A stretch of 64,000 nt of DNA from Mastigias papua. Its lineage: Eukaryota; Cnidaria; Scyphozoa; Rhizostomeae; Mastigiidae. A program made the position numbers and the translations under genes. The DNA lies in contig OZ025284.1 in assembly GCA_964019165.1 (NCBI GenBank), positions 3,591,773 through 3,655,772 of the forward strand, in the 5' to 3' direction. The notes beneath the pieces are model-generated. The model made no database searches. It was not told the DNA's origin and saw only the letters and a list, made by a program, of their open reading frames with translations. Shown piece by piece: positions 54,138-64,000 of this stretch (positions are counted from its first letter, which is position 1; the number at the start of each line of letters is the position of its first letter).

Positions 54138-54680
54138 AATTTACAATGACTTCAGTTCAAGTTTCAAAGAACTTCTGGACAAATCAGGCCAAAAAACGGT
54201 CCACTTGCAAAATCTTCAAAAACTGCCCGTTGAGGTTTTCAAATCCCTCCATCAAATGAACCCCGCATTTATGTGAGAGTTTTTTGAGAGGAAACAATCA
54301 AACTACAACCTTCGCGATAAAGATCTCCTACAGATACCAAAATTCCAAACGATAACCTATGGGGCAAATTCTATTACATACATAGGCAGCTACCTCTGGA
54401 ATAGCATACCTGATGTGGTAAAGAGCTGTGATAGTGTCTTTTCTTTCAAAAGACAAATCAGAGAGTGGGGTGGTAATACCTGTACCTGCAGAGCTTGTAA
54501 ATAAACGTGTATTTAAAGAATTTGATAAATTGTAATGAACTATTTTTGTAAGTTGTTTTTGTAAATTATTTTTGTAAGTATGTAAATAGTTGGTATTAAT
54601 TAGTACACTTCCTCTGATGTGTACCATAGATTTATGTTACCAACTTTAAACAAATTGATAATTATTATTATATTATTATT
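54138..54680 (+). pseudogene. LINE C-terminal fragment and 3' tail
   Basis: From about 54150 the frame reads Phe-Lys-Glu-Leu-Leu-Asp-Lys-Ser-Gly, Leu-Gln-Asn-Leu-Gln-Lys-Leu-Pro-Val-Glu-Val-Phe-Lys-Ser-Leu, a stop at 54274, then in the same frame Leu-Arg-Asp-Lys-Asp-Leu-Leu, Tyr-Gly-Ala-Asn-Ser-Ile-Thr-Tyr, Leu-Trp-Asn-Ser-Ile-Pro and Cys-Thr-Cys-Arg-Ala-Cys-Lys before TAA (54501-54503). An A+T-rich tail with TTTTTGTAAGT repeats and ATTATTATT runs ends near 54680. The same LINE type as at 35.6 and 43.9 kb. Confidence 0.8.
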
Positions 54681-54764
54681 TCATAAAGCCCCAAACTATA
54701 CCAAAACTACAAGGCTGTAAAGAAATTATCGATATTCTCTCAAAAAACACATTAGATATGCCCC

Positions 54765-55221
54765 CAGGGCCGGCACCCAGCGTCATAGCATCAGGCACGG
54801 CGCTGCCAAATACAACGTGGAGGGCTACACAAAAAAACGGGGGATCACAAACAATAAATGCTTGATAAAGGCTAGAAAATCGTTGGCCGGCAAAAATTAC
54901 GCCCCATACTGACGCCATACCTGAGCATACGGGGACGTCAGTCCGAAAATGTTCAGTCGGAATACTTTCCTTTTTGATCTCTCTGAGTTATGCCATTTTG
55001 CAAAACTGAGGTCTGATAATTTTAGTTCAATTTTTGAAATTTGATACTCTGTGCTTGAAACATAGCAACTAATATTCATAATTAGTTGTTAGCTTTCGTA
55101 TTTTGTAGAATAGAATGAGGATATTTTAGGGTTTTGTAGAAATCGATTGATATTCTCTGGTCATGTACAAATTTTGCTGGACTGACATCCCCGTATGCCA
55201 TGATGCTAAGTGCCGCCCCTG
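54765..55221. mobile_element. 457-bp hAT-like non-autonomous element
   Basis: Left CAGGGCCGGCACCCAGCGTC; right, inward, CAGGGGCGGCACTTAGCATC. Deeper, CATACGGGGACGTCAGTCC (about 54928) matches, in inverted order, GGACTGACATCCCCGTATGC at 55180. CAGGGGCGGCAC is also how the repeat at 5088 starts, so they may be one family. No clear 8-bp duplication. No coding content. Confidence 0.7.
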
Positions 55222-56479
55222 GGGATGTGGCCAAAGATATCTTTTAATTCCCTAAGCAGGCACGAAAGCATCGCAATACCTCTGTAGAGCAAACTCCAAT
55301 TTTCAACATTTCCGTATCACGTGGTCCCATAAATAAAATATATGTTCAATGTTTTAAATATTATATATTTAATTTGCTGGTAAATAGTTTGAGTGAATAA
55401 ATACAAAAAATCCATGAGTTGTTTGCTTCTCTGGAGAACCTAATTCTTCATCTAGGCTTTTAGAATACAAAACATTAAAGCAATTTGCAGAAAGAAATTG
55501 CAAATTCTGGTTTCTGGTTACCCCCATCGCAGGACTGGGCCTGTGAGGTGAAGGGATGGAAAACCTAATTTCAAAAATCTACAAAGAAGTGCAATTCACG
55601 CCTGGTCTAAGCAAGCCTATGTAGTAACATAGCACTTATTCAAAGTAAATGAAAGAAACATGTCTTTCCTTCCTTCCAAAAGAATCCATATTTTCATTTC
55701 ATCGGTCCCTCCATCCCTCCATACAAGTATATAATTGAAGAAAGCCTTAACACATTGCAGTAGGATTGTCCCCCTCTATAACAGTTCAAATATGAAAATG
55801 AAAAGATGTACACAAAAGAACGATGTTGCTTAAAACGTACTGCAGTTCACGGCAGCTGGTCTTACTTAGCAATACGAAAAACCATGGCTACCTGAATTTC
55901 CTGATACAAAATATCTAGCAAGTTGTTTTTATAAGAAAGCAGTAGTCGACTGCTCAAAAATTTAAAAGAGATTTCAGTGATGGAGTTTCTGATACCTGAG
56001 AAAGTTGCTAAGTTGTTATACACATGAGAATTAAATTTTTCACGCAAAGGCCATCATCTCTTTTGCTTAATCTGCATAGATTTCTCATGAAAATCTGTGG
56101 CTGCTTAAGTGTTTTGTTTTGTGTAGTGCTTGTCTATCTGTCTGCGTGTAACACTGTAATGTTATGCAAACTCCGACTATCCTTGCTAAGAAAGTATTAA
56201 GAAAATTTCAGCACTGAAATCATGCAAAAATACAGTTTCAGTATTGGGAGAAAAACATTCATATACAAACAGCGTATTCACCGCTCCCAAGAACATCATG
56301 TTTAGAAGGATGGCATTTACGAAACCGTTTTGCGACACTGGAGTTTCTTTGGGAGGGGGGGATATAGGTAGGTCCTATACCCCGGAAGAAAATTTCTCGA
56401 AACGGCCCTTGACAGGCCTGTTGAAAGTGAAATGAAAAGTGAAAATGAAAAGTCATGACGTAATCGTGAAATTCGAATA
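55222..56479. other. no gene recognised; dispersed-repeat fragment
   Basis: The stretch 56115-56235 is the direct partner of 20385-20490 and ends in the family A word AAGAAAATTTCAGCACTGAAA. The rest is unassigned, with a CCATCCCTCC patch near 55710. Confidence 0.5.
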
Positions 56480-56832
56480 CACGTTTTTTAATACACGAAC
56501 CAAATTTTCTCCCATCAGCCTGGCTGTTTCTTAATATTTTGTCAAATCCAGCCTTAAATGTTTCCTAAGTGTTGTTTAAAAGTCTTGGAATTTCCTATAA
56601 CAACAAGGCAACTAAGAGAAGAGAAATTGAAGCATTTGTTGAAAACATTTGAGAGACGGATGTTGTTGTATTCTGTTTCCAGTTCAATTAAAAATTTTCT
56701 CCCAAAACAAATTTTTCAAGTGTCCTTTTGAAACTCAGCCTGCCTGTGTTCCTTAATCGTTTCTTAATCTCTGCCTCATTTGAGTATCATGTTTCTTATA
56801 TACTTGTTTCTTATGACAAAAAACTTTTAATG
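56480..56832. mobile_element. MITE family A, diverged copy (56.5 kb)
   Basis: Left TACACGTTTTTTAATACACG; right, read inward, AAAAGTTTTTTGTCATAAGA then AACAAGTATATAAGAAAC. Less of the inner signature is kept than in the 51-52 kb copies. The boundaries are approximate. Confidence 0.5.
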
Positions 56833-59648
56833 CAAACAATCAGTTCATACATTTCGGGGCCTATGCCGTTCTGCCTCCTTGTCCGATCTATTGGCTTCCC
56901 TGTTTACTTATAAACGTTACCAAACTACAGAAGAAACGCCCACAATTATGTGTAGCGGAGAACCCCATATCTTAATGTTCATATATTTCTGCTTTGTGAA
57001 AACATGCTAGAGCAAAAGTACTTTGCATTGAAGTCAATGGAATTTTTCTATACATGGAACAGATTCAAGTAGTCAGGACCGAAAGTCCCACTTATCTGCT
57101 CTTGAGACTCGACAGAAAATACCCTACAACAAATGTGTACGCACATTTTAACAGCTACTACAAGAAAATCCCAACAAAAGTCCATTCTATCTCCAAAAAC
57201 CAGTTGGAAACTATCGACTGTCATATTTGTGCGGAAGAAAAACAAACTAAGCCTTTTTGTTGTTAAGTAATTGCAGTTAGCCAGCTGTGAGCAACGGGAT
57301 CCGTTAGTGTAAATACTCTATTTCATCGCAAACAAAATGATGAGTTCAAAGGACTGTTCCTTTCGGTTACGAGTGCTCTTCTCACCACCTGTCCCTATAG
57401 CTCTCTTAGATTTTAAATGCGAACAATTAACTATGAATGACCATTTCCTGCAAAAGGTTGCAAAATAACAAACAAGTATTGTTAAAAGCACTAAAGATAA
57501 AAAGGTCGCGGGATGCTATGGCAATACAGAATACAAACGTCCTGCTCCTCTCAAACAGTTCACTCTCTAGCCCGTTCTACTTAACTTACCATGATTGAGT
57601 AGATATATGACCAATACAATATCTGGATGTATTCAGATTCGAACCCAGTGATATCCCCAGACGATTTTGTTAGGGGGGGGGGCGTTTTCTGTTCAATCTA
57701 CTCCATGCGTCGAACTTGCAACTTCGCACATAATTCCCTGCTGCATGGCTTTTTCTGACAGTTCACGAGCAAATGAGGTCTTCAGGCCCACAGCCTAGGG
57801 CAGCCTGGGGCACTGTGGGAAAGGCCACCCCCTGGAGATCCAAAAATTGTCTCGTTACCCTCTTTGCAATATCGAGCATTCGAACTTGCTTTTGTATCGT
57901 GCTCAATACAACCTTGACTTCGTATTTGCACAAACACAACCGCCTTTTGTTGATATAACGCATTTCCCACATACGATAGGGCAACGATGATGCATTACAC
58001 TTATACGAGTTCATACACCTATCCCTATGGCACGATACATTAAACAAATACGTGCAAGTCACAATACACGATGGGCCTAGTTCCGTAAGGATAGGTGCCA
58101 ACATAGTGTCTGTTTCAGCTATGAACTCTACAGGATAAGGGGTCTAGGCGAAGGTGACGAATGGAATCAGACCTGTTTACAAAAGTGTAAATCGTGTTAG
58201 GTGCATCCGAAATACAGACGTTCTTCCCGCAGTTATTAAAGACATATCGCTGAAATTTGAGAACTCATGGCCAACAGATATCTACGTGGCTTACCTGTGC
58301 AACAACCGATTGCAGAATGGTTACAAATGCTGTTCAATAATATAGCTATTTTGTGCTGTTGTTCGTCCGTCGGGGGGATTAGATTTGTAAAGACTTCTAC
58401 CTCCATGCAAATAAGCATGTAGTTATCAGGGGTACAACAGGACAATACTGTTGTGCGCAAAGGAAGGAAAATATAGTTAACAAGTTAACAAGTGTGGTTA
58501 CTGAAAACTGTATGAAAATAAATACAACTACCTGAGTGCTTGTTATCTGTGAATACTTTCTCTTTTCAACAGTCGAGCTGGTGCACACTTAACGTTGATT
58601 GCCGATGCGTATTTGTGACTTCTCTGAGGTCGAATGTTTGCTTGTCATCGACATCAGCATGGCGTCACTCGTCAGGTACGCTGGTGTCAAATTAGAGACA
58701 GCAACGCAGTGTAACAAAACAAGCGTACCCAAACAGAGCTGAAATGATTACCACTCGTCTGAGTTTGTGGTAGCGATGTGAATACGAGGAAGGAGATATA
58801 CCCTTACAACACCTCTCGAAAACAAAACAAAGCGGTATCCATCCTCAAATGTGGAATGCGACCTGTAATCACCACAGCTATTCTCGGCGGCGTTTTCGTG
58901 TTTACGCTTCCAAAACTACAGGCGATATCCAGATTTACAATCAAACACTATATACAGTGCAAATGCGGTCAGATAGAGCTTTCTTGTGTAAACTTAGGAG
59001 TGTTATTCGATTTTTCAAGTTCACGATTTTTACCAGTCACCAAGGTCACAACGCTTTCTAACATAAATGCATTCCAAATGTTGGCTGTCTTCTAAGTATG
59101 TTAACACATCAGCCTTCATCCAATAACATAAAATTTGTCGTGATACATGACGGGGGTGGCACTTGCAGCATTTCTGATCACAACGAACATTTGCTGGCAA
59201 TTAGTGATAATAACATATCAGAAATTCACAGTAACTAAATTAGCAATAATGTTGTTTTTCCACTGGCGCACCTGCTCTTGTGGATTGAAATAAAAGCTCT
59301 TAAATGTTCGTATTACAATACGGCTGGAAAATGGTGTTAACAAGGAAAATGGTAATTAGAAAAAAGAATTTTACGTAAAAGGCCGGGATGCTCGTGATGA
59401 TGCCGAGGAAACGTGCTTGCACTTTTATACCGAGGAAGACAAACCGTCGCAAAAATTGAACGGTCAAAAGAGAATTTTCCTACAAAATATCACAAAAATG
59501 TCATGAAATCCAAGTGCTCATTCAAAAAAGTATGTAAAAGTGAGAAGGGATGGGTATGCATCATTTTTGTGACAAATTGTTAAGAAAATATTTAGGGGTA
59601 TGAGGGTGTCAGGCTACCTCAGTTACGTAGAACTCAAAACTAGTGTAG
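56833..59648. other. no gene recognised
   Basis: About 2.8 kb. A B-box-like GGTTCGAATCTG word on the minus strand near 57640 lacks an A box. A G run lies near 57667. The frames at 57763-58104 and 58778-59095 are of chance size and show no domain. Confidence 0.5.
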
Positions 59649-59762
59649 TACACGTCTTTTTATAAAAACCCTTTTACCCAGTACTGAAACTTTCTTAGTT
59701 TTGCATGATTTGGGTACTGAAAATTTCTTGAGGCTTTCTTGGTAAAAAGAACCTGTAGTATC
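59649..59762. mobile_element. MITE family A, short copy (59.7 kb)
   Basis: TACACGTCTTTTTATAAAAAC then CCAGTACTGAAACTTTCTTAG, then GGTACTGAAAATTTCTTGAG, ending in TCTTGGTAAAAAGAACC. Only about 110 bp, so it is internally deleted. Confidence 0.55.
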
Positions 59763-59837
59763 GAATGTCTATTATTATTGTTTGTTGATAAGTTTGTACA
59801 CGGCCCTGTGAAGGAGCCATGATTGTTGTTGTTTTAT

Positions 59838-59860
59838 ATATATACATTTATAAATATAAA

Positions 59861-59917
<57 letters not shown>

Positions 59918-59930
59918 GTAATATGATATT
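59838..59930. repeat. (TA)n microsatellite
   Basis: Alternating A/T sequence with ATTTATAAATA interruptions at both ends and a pure core of about 45 bases. Confidence 0.95.
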
Positions 59931-61639
59931 TATAAATATAATAAGTAACGTTGAGAGAGGGGTAGTCGGGACGCAGATCCTGACAAGGGCTCGGGAAAAT
60001 TTTGCTGGTGCAAGACAATCACAACCAAAGTGCCTCTTGGAAATATTTTTCCTATTTTTAGGTGCAAGTCCTGAAGATATATTTTTCCAAGAATTTTATG
60101 TCCTCTTTACTGTAACTTTCATCGTAAATTTTTCAAATCTGTGCCTAATTCCTAGGAATAATTCTGTCACACTTTAGTCTGAGAGATGCTTTTTCAGCCA
60201 TTTTAGAGGGTAAGATTTTAAAACTTTTCAGTGGCGTAGGGCCAAACCCTGATGGATCTTCCTACATACAGTCAAAAGTATATGTCCCCATCAGGTATAA
60301 GTACGTGGAGTCGTCGCCCCTGTAGATATCAATAAATGTAAATTTGCCCATGGTTCACCAGCTCTGGAAAGTCAGCAAAGGAATAACTTCAATCTAGATT
60401 CCTTTCAGTAAATTACCAATTTTGTTGAAGGTTTCTGTCGGTAAATTAATGCCTTGTACCCCCCCCCTACAGATAAAGAGGACATGTTACTCCATAGAGC
60501 ACAACTGCAATATCTGGCACAACAAACTACAATGGACTATTTTGTTTCTAACCCTGGGGGCCGAGCTGGCTCTCGAAGGACCTGCGTTTAATATTGGATT
60601 TTAGCATACTACACTGTAATTTATTTTATTATATGTTATCATTTCATATCACATAATAGTTTTCTTTGTTATGTTATGCTACGTTAGATGGGAGTCAAAT
60701 GCATTTTCATCAAGAGCCACATCAACCTCTTATATGGCATTATAAAGGGGACCGCTTTCTATTATAGTGTATCATTTCCAATTTCCTTAATAGTTGGTTA
60801 GCAAAATACATGGCTATAATAGCAGCTAATTTAAGCTAACTAAAATGTACAACATACAAATATAGGTAGCTATATAATATAAGTAGTTACAATAGTGACG
60901 CACAGTGAATAAAATATAAATACAGAACATAGAGGGCTAAATCAGATGAACCATAAATTCAGGGCGAAGGTCTGACACAGTCGGCAGTGGCAGGTTTTTC
61001 ATGATAAAGATTTATTCGTTTGTAAACTCAGTAAAAGATGTTGAATCTTTCATAGAATATGAAAAGGGTAGCCCAGACTTGTGGGCCTCCAAAACGAATG
61101 TTTTCTGAGCCATATGTGACAGCTTTAATCCTAGCAGAGGAAAAGTCGCCAGAGTTCACAAAAATCTGAATTTAAGTCATTTCTGGTCTTGTACATTTCA
61201 ATCAATAGGAAACAGCGAGTATCTCTGGTGCGTATTTATAAAACCTCATAACTGGATTCATAACCCTGATAAGTAAAAACTAGCGCTCTCTTGTATTTTA
61301 TTAATATTGTGGTGAAGCTTTCGACTGTGGAACGTCCAGGCCAAAGGACAATATTGAAGCTGAATCTGTTTACAAAGCCCTCATTCTTATCAAATGCTTT
61401 AATTTTTAATGATCCATGTAAGGGGCAACACATGAGAGAGCATGCAACTTATTGCCAGCCTTTTTGCAGAGTTCGGCAACGTGATGCTAAAATGCTAGCT
61501 TATTGTCTATAGTAATATAATAATAATAATGTTATAATAATAACATATAATAATGTTTAGCAACCTTTCCTGGTTGCTATTTTGCACAGATGCGTTGCCG
61601 ATCCTGATGTTAGCAAGTTAACATTTTTAAACATTTTTA
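59931..61639. other. no gene recognised
   Basis: About 1.7 kb without a recognised feature. A TAATAATAATAATG run lies near 61515-61550. Confidence 0.5.
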
Positions 61640-61830
61640 TTACATTCTAGAGATGTATTCCATTCTCTCTTTTACATATAGTTGATTTTCGTCACATGTA
61701 TAAATAGCGGTGTCATCAGCATAATTGCGTATATAAGTAGAGTTAAAGAGCAGAGGTCCTAAAACCGACCCCTGTAGAACACCCAAATTCAGTTTCTGAT
61801 TGGAACTATCCGTATCATTCAATTTATTTT
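61640..61830 (-). pseudogene. LINE reverse transcriptase palm fragment
   Basis: A minus-strand frame gives Leu-Gly-Val-Leu-Gln-Gly-Ser-Val-Leu-Gly-Pro-Leu-Leu-Phe-Asn (motif B), followed after a short deletion by Ile-Arg-Asn-Tyr-Ala-Asp-Asp-Thr-Ala-Ile-Tyr (motif C with intact catalytic YADD). Nothing on either side extends it, so it is a fragment of about 60 codons. Confidence 0.82.
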
Positions 61831-63524
61831 GCTGCTGTCTGGTATGTCGTACCCCTGCCTAGGAGCACAGTTAATACTAATAATAATAATAATGACACTT
61901 TTGCAGCCCCGTATATACTGTAGCTATCAGTGGTACACTGTACTGTATGTTTAAAGGTACGTAATGCACATAACTAACTATGAACGAACAACAATCTTAT
62001 AATGTGAAAGAATAACGTTGTAATTCAACGCTGTGAATTATACCCTATCAAGTCAAATTTAAGAAGTAATAAAGGCATGCTTGTCGCACGTCTGTGCCCT
62101 CGAGCGACGCCTCTCACCATGCTATCCAGCCGATTATCAACTTAAGTTCGATCCATTTAATTTAAACCTTAATTGTCTTGTTTTCCTAATTTTTATTTTA
62201 TTTAACTAAGCCCAAAAATCTTCAGCACTCTCATTTTCATAAATTAGCAACTGTGATCTCCCTATGTCCCACGTGAGATGGAAAGAGTTGAGATAAGTTC
62301 AAACTTTTCAGAATGTCCACGACACATCGCCGTTGTCTGTCCAGTGATTGGGGCACGTTCCCATCGCTTACATTGAAGATGGAAACCAGAAATAAACTAG
62401 AAGATTGGGTCTGGCCTTACTATTTTATTTTTAATCCTCAAAATTTTTTATTCTTAATCCTGAAAGCTGGACTAATTCGATGTCAACAATTTGCTTGGAT
62501 GATTTCGATTTTACTGCTCCATACTTTGCCCGAAACAAATCAATTTACTTCATGTTTTTCGGCCATTCAGCATTAAGTTTTTCTGCTATTCAGCATTATG
62601 GATTCAGTTTTAATTAATATGATGAATTAAACGCACTGCAAAGTTAAGCTAATGTGATATATACTGAACATAACATTTTAAATGGATCGACGAAGTAGTG
62701 TGTTAATGCACTGTGTAGATTTAACACCTCAACAAGAAATGAACTCTAAAGGATTCTATCATTCGCTTCTTCATTTTCGTGCTTACAAGGAAGAACAGAA
62801 AATATTAAAATTTTGGCAATCGATATTGCAGGATAACAGGCCCAGTTCTTGCCACACCTTCAAGTTACTTTTCTTTGATAGTTTATTCAAAATTCTTATG
62901 GCAAATCGTTCTGGAAACTCTGTTGTACTCAATATATTTTTCTCCTTGGTTGCAGGTATATTCTACAATTTTATTTCAGTATCAATTCGTTGGCTCATGT
63001 GGGCATTTTCAGCAAGTATTTCTCTTCAAACATTTTCATTGTCTATCTCGTATACAATTTCCTTACCCTTGTTTCAAGTAATGTGCAAATACTATTTATG
63101 GTTTTTTCACCTTAATCTACTATCTCGCTTGTTTTCTGTGAATCAGACTTGCATTCTGGCCAATCTAAAATATAAGACTCAAAGAACTTCACTCTAATTT
63201 TCATTAGTTTCATGAGAAAATATAAGCTTTGATACCAACAAAATGTTCATTCGAAAGTGTACAGGATTTAAGTGACAGCGTTTATCAGCCCCGCAGACTG
63301 CTGAACTAGCTTGGGTGTAAGGATGAAATGGCGATGTCAGCTGTCGTCAAGGAGAGAAAAGAGGGGGCTTGGGGGCCAAGCCGATTTTTAGGTCGATGCC
63401 TTTAGATATTTCATATCTTTAGATATCCCTTTAGATATTTGAGGATTGCCTTTAGTGAGCATCAACATATGCACGTTGTAGATAGAAGTGGCAGACTAAA
63501 TCATAGATATGTGTGAGATACTTA
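61831..63524. other. no gene recognised; one 171-codon frame
   Basis: The frame 62682-63197 on the plus strand starts with ATG and runs 171 codons. The first 60 residues are polar and the rest is Phe/Ile/Leu/Ser-rich and could hold two or three membrane segments. The base composition is strongly T-rich, which alone gives hydrophobic codons. I see no motif, homologous-looking stretch or splice signal, and I do not call it a gene. TTTAGATAT repeats occur at 63400-63440. Confidence 0.4.
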
Positions 63525-63840
63525 AATAGCTTCTATGAAATTCTTGGACGAATTTAACCTAGCACACATTCAAAAAGCTGAGGGCATTTACCCCAAACTC
63601 ACCGTAGCTCCGCCACTACGTGGATGTCAATCCAACTTCCCCACTTGTTTTTCAAATTTCCCCATTGATTCCAATTCCCCAATTATTAATTTTCAGACAA
63701 TTTTCGAATCTCCCACCATTTATTCCCACCTCCCCGATTATCTGGAACTCAAGAGCATACAGCCTGTTCACCAAGCGTTTCAGACAATGTCCAATGAAGA
63801 AACCATAGGGGTATAACTATGATACCATTAGGATATACAT
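63525..63840 (+). repeat. dispersed repeat shared with 29300-29650
   Basis: It matches the 29.3-kb copy in order: CACATTCAAAAAGCTGAGGG, TAGCTCCGCCACTACGTGGA, then, after a differing middle, CAAGCGTTTCAGA and AATGAAGAAACCATAGG. The open frames across it have no domain. Confidence 0.6.
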
Positions 63841-64000
63841 GTTCTATTCATTCCAGATCAAGCTACAGAATTGCATCATTTTTAAAGTTAAAACAGCTAC
63901 TTAGAATATCTTCAAATACAAACTCAGTATAGGGGGGTACTGCCTCTCCTGTCTCACTCATCCTCTGTCTACAGACCTGTGATCTATTGACACGTTCTAC
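63841..64000. other. nothing recognised
   Basis: Unassigned sequence to the end of the window. Confidence 0.5.

Noticed and set aside
56833..59648. Frames at 57763-58104 and 58778-59095 as exons
   Set aside because: No domain, no flanking splice signals in a consistent phase, and competing frames on the other strand.
62682..63197. 171-codon frame as a candidate membrane protein gene
   Set aside because: T-rich composition explains the hydrophobic residues; no motif or promoter or splice signal supports it.

Overview
The window is A+T-rich eukaryotic nuclear DNA. It has spliced coding sequence, dense interspersed repeats, many microsatellites and no operon-like gene packing. The mix of decayed CR1/L2-type LINEs (one with an esterase-type ORF1), hAT transposase remnants, TA-flanked miniature transposons, a tRNA-like SINE complement and a short class A receptor gene fits a marine invertebrate. 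A cnidarian is my best guess, but nothing here proves the species.

Only one convincing host gene is visible. It is a two-exon, 331-residue rhodopsin-class GPCR on the minus strand (2516-4020) with an aminergic-type ligand pocket (Asp3.32, Phe6.51/6.52, Tyr7.43). The rest is a repeat-rich gene desert.

Layout. 1-6.5 kb: a LINE tail, the GPCR, a tRNA-like SINE, and hAT remnants including a 348-bp non-autonomous hAT with a perfect 8-bp target duplication. 6.5-7 kb: an (AT)n tract joined to an element carrying a hammerhead-ribozyme-like motif. 7.5-14.5 kb: several LINE fragments, one split by an 828-bp TA-flanked transposon that carries the remains of a HIRAN-like protein. 15.8-22.4 kb: microsatellites and a string of inverted-repeat miniature elements. 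23-25.6 kb: a LINE remnant, then a foldback element with two more hammerhead-like motifs and a 269-bp solo LTR in its exact centre. 25.6-35 kb: SINEs, a TCCTCTC satellite, a 336-bp near-perfect palindrome and a 542-bp element with an internal 9-bp tandem array. 35.3-41.5 kb: an old minus-strand LINE, on whose end lies a nearly full-length plus-strand LINE (ORF1 with SGNH esterase domain; ORF2 with endonuclease and reverse transcriptase), followed by two MITEs. 42-64 kb: further LINE fragments and more copies of the same MITE families.

The genes do not form a pathway. The visible biology is transposable-element ecology: nested insertions whose order can be read, and at least one MITE family with eight or more copies here. 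The most unusual items are the hammerhead-like motifs inside a foldback element, the HIRAN-like remnant in the TA transposon, and the large palindrome at 31.6-32.0 kb. All assignments come from reading motifs by eye; no database search was run.
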